Below, piece after piece: positions 7,290-15,276 of a stretch of DNA of 64,000 nucleotides. Under the pieces are notes generated by a model, which saw nothing but the letters and a program-made list of their open reading frames with translations, ran no database searches and had not been told where the DNA came from. Each line of letters opens with the position of its first letter. Positions within the stretch are counted from its first letter, which is position 1. This stretch comes from an uncultured Candidatus Melainabacteria bacterium (GTDB lineage Bacteria > Cyanobacteriota > Vampirovibrionia > Gastranaerophilales > Gastranaerophilaceae), in the NCBI GenBank assembly GCA_934667125.1, contig CAKULF010000001.1, positions 561,225 to 625,224 on the forward strand, in the 5' to 3' direction. Position numbers and translations under genes: made by a program.

Positions 7290-8464
7290 TGAAAAGAGTT
7301 ATAGCGCTTGTTGATTGTGATAATTTTTTTGTGTCTTGCGAAAGGCTCTTAAAACCTGAACTTGCGGGCAAACCCGTTTGTGTTTTATCAAATAACGACG
7401 GTTGCGTTGTTTCTCGCTCGAATGAGGCTAAAAGGCTTGGAGTAGAGATGGGTGCGCCATATTTTTTGATTAAAAATCATTTTAAAAAAGTTACGTTTTT
7501 ATCGGGAAATTTGTCATATTATTGCGAAATTTCAAAACGAGTTATGGATAAATTATATGATTTTACCCCTGATATCGAGATATATTCAATAGATGAGGCA
7601 TTTTTAGATTTGACAGGTTTGAGAAAAACTTTTAATTGTGATTATCAGCAAATTGTTAAAAAAATTGTTAAAGAAGTTAAAAACGAGGTCGGAATTGACG
7701 TTTCGATTGGTTTATCTTATTCAAAAGTATTAGCGAAGCTTGCAAGCGATAAGTCGAAAAATCTTCAAAAGCTTGGCTCAAGCGAAAAAACCTATTTAAT
7801 TGGTTATAGAGCAATTCAAAAAGAGCTGAAAGAAACGCTCATAGCCGACGTTTGGGGAATTGGAAGAAATACGAACGCTTTTTTGAAAAAATATTTAATT
7901 CAAACCGCTTATGATTTTACCTGCCAAGAGGATGTTTGGCTTAAAAAGAATTTAGGAAAAATCGGGTTGGATTTAAAACAAGAACTTTTGGGAAACTCTA
8001 TAAATCCTGTCGTATCAACGCCTGTCGCCCCTAAATCAATTTCAAGGAGTGAAAGTTTTAAAGAATTTCAAACGGAATTAAGTTTTATTCAACAAGAGCT
8101 AAATTGTCATATTCACAAGGTTTGCAAAAAATTAAGAGCTGAAAACCTTTTGACTTCGTGCGTTAGCGTGATGTTAAGGACGAAAGATTTTCAAGTTTTC
8201 AATGTTAAAATCAATTTGATTTCAGGAACAAATTCAGAATTTGAACTTATAAACCACGGAAAACAAGCTCTGCTAGAGCTTTTTCAAAAAGGTGTAATCT
8301 ATCGCTCCGTAGGCTTTTGCGCCATGAAATTAACAAATTCCAAAATTCAACAAATCTCTATTTTTGATAAAGAGAAAGTGGAAAAAGAGCAGAATTTGAC
8401 CGCTTCTTGGGATAAATTAGAAGAAAAATTCGGCAAAGGAATTATAAAACTTGGTCATAATTAA
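7289..8464 (+). CDS. umuC: Y-family DNA polymerase, UmuC type
   Basis: Translesion polymerase used after DNA damage. The 391-residue protein has the two Y-family acidic motifs: DCDNFF near residues 9-14 and SIDEAFLDL near residue 101. It also has CERL and the NDGCVVSRSNEAKR finger that are typical of UmuC rather than DinB/Pol IV. A helix-hairpin-helix and little-finger region follow. The start overlaps the repressor stop by one base, so translation is coupled. Its stop codon directly abuts the stop codon of the convergent gene at 8465. Confidence 0.93.
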   Translation: MKRVIALVDCDNFFVSCERLLKPELAGKPVCVLSNNDGCVVSRSNEAKRLGVEMGAPYFLIKNHFKKVTFLSGNLSYYCEISKRVMDKLYDFTPDIEIYSIDEAFLDLTGLRKTFNCDYQQIVKKIVKEVKNEVGIDVSIGLSYSKVLAKLASDKSKNLQKLGSSEKTYLIGYRAIQKELKETLIADVWGIGRNTNAFLKKYLIQTAYDFTCQEDVWLKKNLGKIGLDLKQELLGNSINPVVSTPVAPKSISRSESFKEFQTELSFIQQELNCHIHKVCKKLRAENLLTSCVSVMLRTKDFQVFNVKINLISGTNSEFELINHGKQALLELFQKGVIYRSVGFCAMKLTNSKIQQISIFDKEKVEKEQNLTASWDKLEEKFGKGIIKLGHN

Positions 8465-9280
8465 CTATAAAGTCGAATAATAATCTTTTAAAATTTTTGT
8501 ATCAACTTCAATATTCGGGCTTTCGCAAACGAGCGCACCCTTGACATCAAAGGCTTTTAGCGCTTTTAATAAATCTTTATAGTTAAAATCACTTTCTTCA
8601 AAAATCAAATGATTTTTTTCACCCTTATCGGTATATTTTATCCCTGCAACATGCCCGTGGAAGTTATTTAGGGCAATTTCGCCTAATTCATTTCCAATTT
8701 TTTCTAAAATTGAGCAAAACTCATCATAAGTGTTAAATAGCCCATTTTGTCTTGCGTGAATATGCGCAAAATCAACACAAGGAAGAACATTTGAAAAATG
8801 CTTGGATAGTTCTATAATTTCCTCTAAAGTTCCCCATTGAGAGCGTTTTCCCGTTGTTTCAGGGCGCACCCAAATATCAATATTTTCTTCTTTCAATGTA
8901 TCAATTATGATTTTGTGGCGCTCAATCATCTTTTTAGTCACATCTTCGCTTGAATTTCCAAGATAAAATGCAGCATGATAAGTTATTGAATATGCGCCCA
9001 AATCCGCACCTGCTCTAGCTGTATCTAATACACGTTTGATACTTGCTTGAATTTTTTCTTCTTCTTTAGCGTTCAGATTTATATAATATGGCCCGTGATG
9101 AGTGATTAATTTGTTGTTTCGGTTTAAAATGTTTTCTCTTGTTTTTTCGCTATAACGAACCCCATGGACAAATTCAACTTCCAAACCATCCAAATTCATC
9201 TCATCCAATTTATTAAACGCATCGCCATAATCCTTTGCAATGCTTGGAATTCCAGCTGTTAAAAAATTTAATTTATCCAT
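8465..9280 (-). CDS. Sugar phosphate isomerase/epimerase-like TIM barrel (AP endonuclease 2 superfamily)
   Basis: A 271-residue protein of the xylose isomerase-like TIM-barrel superfamily, which includes endonuclease IV and many sugar isomerases. Seen motifs include GLEVEFVHG, THHGPYYINL, SITYHAAFYLG, RPETTGK, PCVDFAHIHARQ, NNFHGHVAG and a C-terminal ALVCESPN; the His, Glu and Asp residues fit a metal site of this fold. The substrate cannot be told: both an endonuclease IV-like repair function and a sugar isomerase function are possible. I chose the ATG at 9280, which has a good AGAGG ribosome binding site, rather than the TTG at 9301. Confidence 0.8.
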   Translation of the reverse strand: MDKLNFLTAGIPSIAKDYGDAFNKLDEMNLDGLEVEFVHGVRYSEKTRENILNRNNKLITHHGPYYINLNAKEEEKIQASIKRVLDTARAGADLGAYSITYHAAFYLGNSSEDVTKKMIERHKIIIDTLKEENIDIWVRPETTGKRSQWGTLEEIIELSKHFSNVLPCVDFAHIHARQNGLFNTYDEFCSILEKIGNELGEIALNNFHGHVAGIKYTDKGEKNHLIFEESDFNYKDLLKALKAFDVKGALVCESPNIEVDTKILKDYYSTL

Positions 9281-9311
9281 ATTATCCTCTTTTTTAATCA
9301 ATATAATACAA

Positions 9312-9337
9312 AAAGTCGGCCCCGTAAAGCCGACTTT
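9312..9337 (-). terminator. Rho-independent terminator after the small membrane protein gene
   Basis: Nine-base perfect arms AAAGTCGGC (9312-9320) and GCCGACTTT (9329-9337) flank a short loop. On the minus strand it is followed by TTG-TATT. It separates the 9402-9716 gene from the isomerase gene at 9280. Confidence 0.75.
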
Positions 9338-9401
9338 GTTGTTTGTAATTTGTAGTTTATAGTTTATTATTTAAGTTTGAAAGTTTATAGTTTTTATTAT
9401 T

Positions 9402-9716
9402 TTAAGCCATTTGTGATAAATGTTGTTCTCTTGCTGCTTCGCCGTCTGCTTGCGCCATACGCTCTTTGTTTGTTTGATTATCAATTAAACCACCAAGTAA
9501 TTTACCGACAAGTCCACCCAAAAGAGTTAATCCAAGGCTCATTCCAATTCCTATTATACCAACTTTTTTACCCTCAGCAAGTATACATGCACTTGCAGCA
9601 GTAAGTACTGTCCCAGGGGCTGCGCCGATAAATCTACCGGTATTTTTACCTGCGGTAGCTTTTTTGTATTGATTACCTTGAGCTGTTAAACCGTAATTTG
9701 ATTGAATTGATGTCAT
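9402..9716 (-). CDS. Small Gly/Ala-rich membrane protein, unknown
   Basis: Unknown 104-residue protein. It has a polar start (MTSIQSNYGLTAQGNQYKK), then two hydrophobic Gly/Ala-rich stretches (about 30-47 and 53-75, including GIGMSLGLTLLGGLVGKLLGG), and a charged tail. The glycine zipper pattern (GLVGKLLGGL) is typical of small membrane-associating proteins. It has a GGAG-type ribosome binding site (AAGGAG) and its own terminator, so it looks like a well-expressed single gene. No function can be assigned. Confidence 0.7.
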   Translation of the reverse strand: MTSIQSNYGLTAQGNQYKKATAGKNTGRFIGAAPGTVLTAASACILAEGKKVGIIGIGMSLGLTLLGGLVGKLLGGLIDNQTNKERMAQADGEAAREQHLSQMA

Positions 9717-9806
9717 TTTCTTCTCCTTATTTTTAACTAACTATACTATTTAAAAAACTTCATTTTTCATTTTATTGTTAAATTTTAGCTTAATTGTTAC
9801 AAAAAT

Positions 9807-9846
9807 TAATAGTTATTAGCTATGATTTATATTCTAATAACTATTA
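9807..9846. repeat. 13-bp perfect inverted repeat upstream of the XRE gene
   Basis: Arms TAATAGTTATTAG (9807-9819) and CTAATAACTATTA (9834-9846) are perfect complements with a 14-bp spacer. A further half copy, ACTATTA, lies at 9851-9857. The right arm reaches the -35 of the XRE gene. This is the form expected for the operator of the adjacent regulator, by inference. Confidence 0.7.
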
Positions 9847-9873
9847 GAAAACTATTAAAAAAGCATTTATAAT
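9845..9873 (+). promoter_or_regulatory. Promoter of the XRE regulator gene
   Basis: TAGAAA (9845-9850), 17 bases, then a perfect TATAAT (9868-9873). The ATG at 9884 is only 10 nt downstream and no Shine-Dalgarno sequence is seen, so the transcript has a leader of at most a few bases. The -35 overlaps the right arm of the inverted repeat. Confidence 0.6.
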
Positions 9874-9883
9874 AGCCCATAGT

Positions 9884-10108
9884 ATGAATTTAAACGATAA
9901 CACAGAGAAAAAATTCGGCGCAAAACTTGCTTATATAAGAAAAAGTAAAAAGCTATCTCAAATGAAATTAGCTGAAATTGTCGATATGAATTTCAACTAT
10001 ATCGGTCAAATTGAGCGTGGTGAAGCAAATGTCACAATTAAAACTATGATAGTTTTGGCTAATGCTTTAAATGTCGAGCTTAAAACTCTTTTTGATTTTA
10101 CTTTTTAG
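9884..10108 (+). CDS. XRE-family helix-turn-helix transcriptional regulator
   Basis: A 74-residue protein that is almost only a Cro/CI-type helix-turn-helix: KFGAKLAYIRKSKKLSQMKLAEIVDMNFNYIGQIERGE is a classic XRE pattern, followed by VTIKTMIVLANALNV and LKTLFDF. It has no second sensory domain, so it probably dimerises and binds DNA without a ligand pocket. The perfect inverted repeat upstream is a likely autoregulatory operator. Its stop codon overlaps that of the convergent formyltransferase gene. Confidence 0.9.
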   Translation: MNLNDNTEKKFGAKLAYIRKSKKLSQMKLAEIVDMNFNYIGQIERGEANVTIKTMIVLANALNVELKTLFDFTF

Positions 10109-11046
10109 ATTAAAAATTCATCTTCTCTTGGCGAAAAAATTTGATAAAATTCGTTTGTGTTAAATATTCCCCAGCTTCCGACTTGAAAAACATCAGGATA
10201 AATAAACCCATCTTTAGCCGCCACAACAAGTTCATCTTTTGTTGCTTTGGCAAATTTTCCGACTTCAAAATTATGTTCAGCTTTTTCAATTCGGCATTTT
10301 ATAATTTGAAAAGTCACACCCCGAAACAAAGAGTATGCTTGGAAAAACGGATTTGTCGCACGAACCAATCTTTCAATTTTAAAAATATCATCATATTTCC
10401 AATTAATTCTGAAATTTCCTGCAACATAAGGTGCTTTTATAAGATTTTCTTGCTTTTGTTGAGGAATTACGTTCAATTTTTCGCCATTTTCAAGTTTAGT
10501 TAAAATTTCAATCAAAGCGTCTGAAATCATATAAGTTGTGCGGTTAAAAAGCGTTCCCATTGTTTCATACGGCATTATATCAAACTCGTTTTGATAAACT
10601 ATATCGCCCGTATCAAAGGTTTCATCCATAAAATGCAAAGTTATGCCTGATTTTTTTTCACCATTATTCACAATATGAAAATATGGCATTGCGCCACGAT
10701 ATTGCGGCAATTTAGACGGATGAGAATTAATATAACCCATTTTTGTTGTTGCTAAAAATTCTTTAGATAATTTATCGTTATAAGAGCAAACCACACCAAT
10801 ATCCGCATTTAGCGCCTTGATTTTATTGACACATTCAACATCATTAGTGCTTTCATCAAATTCGATTAAATTCAAACCCTTGTTTAAAACAAAACTTTTA
10901 AAATAATTATAGGTATCATGGGTTTTTCTTGGCGGAACGACTCCAACTATATTAAATTTTTTAATCAAAAGATTAGACAGACAAATCGTTGCCATATCGG
11001 GAATTCCGACAAAAATTATTCTTAATTTTTTATTTAAAAAACCCAT
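10105..11046 (-). CDS. Formyltransferase family protein (methionyl-tRNA formyltransferase-like)
   Basis: A 313-residue protein with the formyltransferase fold. The catalytic Asn-His pair is in INSHPSKLPQYRGA and the Asp in FDTGDIVYQ. A C-terminal domain of about 100 residues begins with FRINW, as in Fmt and ArnA. It therefore transfers a formyl group from 10-formyltetrahydrofolate. It is divergent from standard Fmt: the SYNDKLSKEFL segment replaces the usual AYGxILP, so it may act on a sugar nucleotide or other amine rather than on Met-tRNA. It follows trkH by 4 nt in the ffh-trkA-trkH group. I start at ATG 11046 rather than TTG 11049. Confidence 0.75.
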   Translation of the reverse strand: MGFLNKKLRIIFVGIPDMATICLSNLLIKKFNIVGVVPPRKTHDTYNYFKSFVLNKGLNLIEFDESTNDVECVNKIKALNADIGVVCSYNDKLSKEFLATTKMGYINSHPSKLPQYRGAMPYFHIVNNGEKKSGITLHFMDETFDTGDIVYQNEFDIMPYETMGTLFNRTTYMISDALIEILTKLENGEKLNVIPQQKQENLIKAPYVAGNFRINWKYDDIFKIERLVRATNPFFQAYSLFRGVTFQIIKCRIEKAEHNFEVGKFAKATKDELVVAAKDGFIYPDVFQVGSWGIFNTNEFYQIFSPREDEFLI

Positions 11047-11050
11047 CAAA

Positions 11051-12502
11051 CTAATCTTTCCACATATCTTTATTCAAAATAGCTAAAAACGGAATAATTT
11101 CAAGACGTCCGATTAGCATTAATAATATTGAAATCCATTTTGTTGAAGTTGATAAAACGCTACAACTATCCATCGGACCAACAAAACCAAAAGCCGGACC
11201 AATGTTTCCAATGCTTGTAGCACTAACAGAAAGTGCTATCGTTGTATTGTTTTCGATTAAAAGAATTAAAAACGCACCGAGTGCAAAAATTACAAAATAA
11301 AAAGCTAAAAACGCTAATAATTGAGAGATAATGTCGTTTGAAATCGGCGTATTATCAAGCTTTATCGGATAAATTGCTTGCGGATGGATGATTTTATTTA
11401 ATTCTCTTTTTAAATATTTTCCTAAAAATATCCAACGAACGATTTTTATTCCGCCCGATGTTGACATAGCGCAACCGCCCGTAAAAAAGGCGATAAATAA
11501 TATTACTTTACTTGTAGCGTCCCAAGTGATGTAATTATCGATTGCAAAACCTGTTGAAGTCATAACCGAAATAACTTCAAAAGCGGAATGCAAAAACGCA
11601 AGGTCAAAAGGCTTATGACTGTTTAAAAATAGGCTTATAGTCAGCGCAAAAGTTATAGTACAAAAAATTATAAAATACCAAACAAATTCTTCCGATTTTA
11701 AAAAATGTGTGATTTTTTTATTTTTTATAGCTCGATAAATCAAAATATAGTTTAAACCTGCTATATACATAAAAATTAGAACAATGACACTAATTATCGG
11801 GCTATTGTAGCCCATAATACTATTTGCAACAGGCGAAAAACCGCCTGAAGAAAGGGTTGACATACTTGTTAAAATTGAATCATAAAAACCCAAACCGCTG
11901 ATTTTTAAAATCAAAGTTTCGATTATTGTTAAGGTTAAATATATTCCCCAAAGCCAAGAAGCAGTGTATCTAATTCTTGGAGTGGCTTTATCTTCTGTTG
12001 GCAAAGGTGCTTCAGAATAAAACATTTGGCGACCTGCAACGGCAATTTTTGGCAAAACCGCAATAAATAAAACAACTATTCCCATTCCGCCAAGCCATTG
12101 AGTCAATGAGCGGAAGAAATACAGGCTTCTTGGGTATAATGTGAAATCGTCAAAAATCGTAGCACCCGTTGTTGTAATTCCTGAAACCGCTTCAAAAAAC
12201 GAATTTGTAAAGCCTAAATCATAAAACAAATATGGAATTGTTGAAATTATGCTGAATAATACCCACGCAAAAAACACAATAGCAAGGGATTCAGACTTTT
12301 TGACGTTATCAATATCTTTTTGTGGAACTTTGTTGAATGAAAAAATAATCCCGATTAAATATGTTAAAGCACCGCTTAAGACATAAGGCATAATTTGAGA
12401 ATTTTCCCTTAAAACAACACAAGCCACTATCGGCAATATGAAAAGCGTTGCAGTATATTTTGCAATTAAACCAAGAACATTTAATATCAGATTATATCTC
12501 AT
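11051..12502 (-). CDS. trkH: Trk-type potassium uptake channel subunit
   Basis: Integral membrane K+ translocating subunit of 483 residues with the four membrane-pore-membrane repeats of the Trk/Ktr superfamily. Selectivity-loop segments are visible as SGITTTGATIF, STLSSGGFSPVAN, TSTGFA and a final SIGNIGPAFG. It overlaps the stop of trkA by one base, so the regulator and channel are co-translated. Function in K+ homeostasis follows from family and pairing. Confidence 0.94.
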   Translation of the reverse strand: MRYNLILNVLGLIAKYTATLFILPIVACVVLRENSQIMPYVLSGALTYLIGIIFSFNKVPQKDIDNVKKSESLAIVFFAWVLFSIISTIPYLFYDLGFTNSFFEAVSGITTTGATIFDDFTLYPRSLYFFRSLTQWLGGMGIVVLFIAVLPKIAVAGRQMFYSEAPLPTEDKATPRIRYTASWLWGIYLTLTIIETLILKISGLGFYDSILTSMSTLSSGGFSPVANSIMGYNSPIISVIVLIFMYIAGLNYILIYRAIKNKKITHFLKSEEFVWYFIIFCTITFALTISLFLNSHKPFDLAFLHSAFEVISVMTSTGFAIDNYITWDATSKVILFIAFFTGGCAMSTSGGIKIVRWIFLGKYLKRELNKIIHPQAIYPIKLDNTPISNDIISQLLAFLAFYFVIFALGAFLILLIENNTTIALSVSATSIGNIGPAFGFVGPMDSCSVLSTSTKWISILLMLIGRLEIIPFLAILNKDMWKD

Positions 12503-13839
12503 TATTTAAAATATTCCTTAACTTTAACAACATCATCCGATTTAGTGAAAATCAATAATTTATCGTTTTTCTTAATTTCCGTTTGCCCTTTTGGAATTAT
12601 AACCCTTGAACCACGGCGAACAATCGCTATAACCGATGGTACAGGCATTTTTATTTCATACAACGGGCGCTCTTTAAAGTTTTCGCTTAATTGAATTTCC
12701 AATATTTCGCCTTGACCACGCTCAACCGTCGCAATTACGCCCGCTCTTGATTCAACAATTCGATTTTTGATTTCATTAACGCTTGCTTCTCTGCTTGATA
12801 TAGCGACGTCAACCCCTACTCTTTCAAAAAGATTAGCCGTCGCACCCTTTGAAACCCTTGTTATGACTTTCTTTGCGCCAAGTTGCTTAGATAATAGAGA
12901 ACACAATAGATTTTTTTCATCATTATTTGTAATTGCAACAACAACGTCGTTTTTGCCAAATTCTTCTTCTTGCAACAACTCCAAATCCGTTCCTGAAGCG
13001 TTTAAAACGAGGGTTTTTTGCAAAATTGAAGATAAATATTCACATCTATCATAATCATTTTCAATTAATTTCAATTTCATTGAAGTTTTTTCTAAAGCTT
13101 GCGCTAAACCAAAACCAACAGCACCACCACCGATTATACCGATTTTTTTGACTTTTTCTTTTGTAGCAAAAAGTTCATCAACCGCAATATCAAGCCCAAC
13201 AGGCGTTCCCATCAATATCGCTTTATCGTTAAGCAAAAATTCGCTATTTCCGTTTGGAATATGCAATTCATCGTTTCTAACTATTCCAACAACCAAAACT
13301 TCAGAATTAAAATAGCAATCTTTAAGTTTTTTATTTAAAAGCTCGGACGTTTCTTCAATTCTATATTCTAAAAGCCTTGCTTTTCCATGCGCAAAAGTTT
13401 CAACATTTACCGCTTTTGGAACTGTGATTAATTTAAAAATTTCTTGAACAAGAAGCTTTTGAGGATAGATGATGTTGTCTAAATACTTGACATAGCTTGA
13501 TTTATGCTCATCTCTTAAATAGTTGATTGATTCTAATATTTCTTTATTGTAAACAAAGCACACCGTTTGAAGATTTATGTTTTGTTTTGCGGTTAAACAA
13601 GCCAAAACGTTACTCTCGTCTGAATTTGAGCAAGCTATAAAAACATCAGCGTCGATTAATTCAGAGTGTTTTAAAAGTTTAATATCAAGAGCGTTAGCAT
13701 TAATCACCCCAATATCAAGCCTTGAAAAGGTTTCTAGGTTTTTTTGATTTGAATCTATAACAATTACATCATGGTCTTCAAAAAACTCTGTAGCAATTGC
13801 AGAAGCCATTTCATTTGCGCCATATATAATTATTTTCAT
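12502..13839 (-). CDS. trkA: Trk potassium uptake regulatory subunit
   Basis: Peripheral, nucleotide-binding regulator of TrkH, 445 residues with two RCK units (each a Rossmann domain plus TrkA-C domain). The second Rossmann domain has a canonical glycine motif IGIIGGGAVGFG near residue 234. The first, MKIIIYGANEMASA, lacks the usual GxGxxG glycines, so the first half may bind nucleotide weakly or differently. It ends overlapping trkH and starts 12 nt after ffh. Confidence 0.93.
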   Translation of the reverse strand: MKIIIYGANEMASAIATEFFEDHDVIVIDSNQKNLETFSRLDIGVINANALDIKLLKHSELIDADVFIACSNSDESNVLACLTAKQNINLQTVCFVYNKEILESINYLRDEHKSSYVKYLDNIIYPQKLLVQEIFKLITVPKAVNVETFAHGKARLLEYRIEETSELLNKKLKDCYFNSEVLVVGIVRNDELHIPNGNSEFLLNDKAILMGTPVGLDIAVDELFATKEKVKKIGIIGGGAVGFGLAQALEKTSMKLKLIENDYDRCEYLSSILQKTLVLNASGTDLELLQEEEFGKNDVVVAITNNDEKNLLCSLLSKQLGAKKVITRVSKGATANLFERVGVDVAISSREASVNEIKNRIVESRAGVIATVERGQGEILEIQLSENFKERPLYEIKMPVPSVIAIVRRGSRVIIPKGQTEIKKNDKLLIFTKSDDVVKVKEYFK

Positions 13840-13851
13840 ATTTTCTACCTC

Positions 13852-15201
13852 TTAAAAAGGAAATTTAGGCATGCCAAACGGCATTTTTCCTTTTTTCATT
13901 GTTTTTTTCAAACCGCCCAAGCCTTTCATCATCTTTCTCATTGTTTCAAATTGAGAAATAAAATTATTAAGCTCAGTGATATCCATGCCTGCACCTTTTG
14001 CAATTCTGTTTTTTCTTGATTGGTTTAATAAATTTGGGTTTTTGCGCTCCGCAGGAGTCATGGACTGAATAAATACTTCAATTTTTTTGAATTGTTTTTC
14101 GCCCTCATGGGAAATTTTGTCGCTATCATCTTTTGAAATTCCAAGAGGAAGCATAGATAAAATTCCGCCAAAAGAGCCTAGGGCTTTGATTTGCTTTTGA
14201 ATTTTCAAAAAGTCCTCGAAAGAAAATTCCGCTTTAAGCATTTTTTCTTCAAGCTCTTTTGCTTCTTTTTGGTCAATATTTTTTTGCGCTTTTTCAACAA
14301 GACTAACAATATCGCCCATTCCCAAGATACGATTTGCCATTCTGTCGGGATGAAATTCGTCTAATGGTTCAATATTTTCGCCGCTTGCGGTAAATTTAAT
14401 CGGCTTATTTGTAGATTTAACGATAGATAGGGCGCATCCGCCTTTGCTGTCGCCATCTAATTTAGTTAAAATAACACCATCAATTCCTAATTGAGCGTCA
14501 AAATTCAAAGCAATTTCAACACTGGCTTGACCAATCATAGAGTCAACTACAAGCAATTTTTCGTTGATATTAAAGCTATGATTAATCAAAACAAGCTCAG
14601 CCATCATATCTGTATCAATTTCAAGACGACCCGCCGTATCGAAGATTAAAACCGTGTTATTGTGTTCTTTTGCATAATTTAAGGAGTCTTTTGCAATTTT
14701 TAAAACGTCTTTAGTATCTTCAATCGAAAAGAAATCAAGATTATTGTTTTGAGCTAAAGTCTTTAATTGCAAAATCGCAGCAGGACGATAAACATCTAAT
14801 CCAACAAGCAACGGAGACTTGCCTTCTTGTTTTAATTTTAGCGCTAATTTAGCGCTGGAAGTTGTTTTTCCGCTTCCTTGAAGCCCCAACATCATAATTA
14901 TAGATGGGTTTGTGTCTAATTTTAAAGGTGCGTTTTTGCTTCCTAAAAGATTTGTTAATTCGTCGTTAACAATTTTTATTAAAGTTTGGCTTGGGTTTGT
15001 GCTTTCTATTACTTTTTCACCCTGGGCTTTTTCTTTGATTGTTAAGATGAAAGATTTAACAACATTTAAGCTAACATCCGCCCCCAATAAGGCTCTTCTT
15101 ATTTCTCTTAAAGCGTCAGCCATATTTTCTTCTGTTAGTTTTGAATTAGCAGAAGTTTTTGAAATTATTTCTTGTAATTTTTGAGATAAACTATCAAACA
15201 T
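13852..15201 (-). CDS. ffh: Signal recognition particle protein
   Basis: GTPase of the signal recognition particle that targets nascent membrane proteins. The 449-residue protein has the N domain, the G domain with GLQGSGKTT near residue 105, DTAGRL and TKLDGDSKGG, and the Met-rich M domain with SRKNRIAKGAG. The tail is basic (MRKMMKGLGGLKKTMKKGK). It appears to have a leaderless promoter (TTACAA-N17-TAAAAT ending 6 nt before the ATG) and heads the group with trkA-trkH. Confidence 0.97.
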   Translation of the reverse strand: MFDSLSQKLQEIISKTSANSKLTEENMADALREIRRALLGADVSLNVVKSFILTIKEKAQGEKVIESTNPSQTLIKIVNDELTNLLGSKNAPLKLDTNPSIIMMLGLQGSGKTTSSAKLALKLKQEGKSPLLVGLDVYRPAAILQLKTLAQNNNLDFFSIEDTKDVLKIAKDSLNYAKEHNNTVLIFDTAGRLEIDTDMMAELVLINHSFNINEKLLVVDSMIGQASVEIALNFDAQLGIDGVILTKLDGDSKGGCALSIVKSTNKPIKFTASGENIEPLDEFHPDRMANRILGMGDIVSLVEKAQKNIDQKEAKELEEKMLKAEFSFEDFLKIQKQIKALGSFGGILSMLPLGISKDDSDKISHEGEKQFKKIEVFIQSMTPAERKNPNLLNQSRKNRIAKGAGMDITELNNFISQFETMRKMMKGLGGLKKTMKKGKMPFGMPKFPF

Positions 15202-15207
15202 AATGTA

Positions 15208-15236
15208 ATTTTACAATAAACATAAAGATATTGTAA
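15208..15236 (-). promoter_or_regulatory. Putative leaderless promoter of ffh
   Basis: On the minus strand TTACAA (15236-15231) is followed after 17 bases by TAAAAT (15213-15208), which ends 6 nt before the ATG at 15201. There is no Shine-Dalgarno sequence in the gap. Confidence 0.5.
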
Positions 15237-15241
15237 TTAGT

Positions 15242-15270
15242 TTGTAATAAGTAACTTTTTTTTATATAAT
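15242..15270 (+). promoter_or_regulatory. Promoter of the coiled-coil protein gene, leaderless
   Basis: TTGTAA (15242-15247), 17 bases, then a perfect TATAAT (15265-15270). The ATG at 15277 is 6 nt downstream, where transcription itself would start. There is no ribosome binding site. Confidence 0.65.
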
Positions 15271-15276
15271 ACAAAT

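Noticed and set aside
9354..9393. AGTTTATAGTTT direct repeats beyond the small membrane protein gene
   Set aside because: Only two imperfect copies, AT-rich, between a stop and a terminator; likely chance or slippage, not a mobile element.
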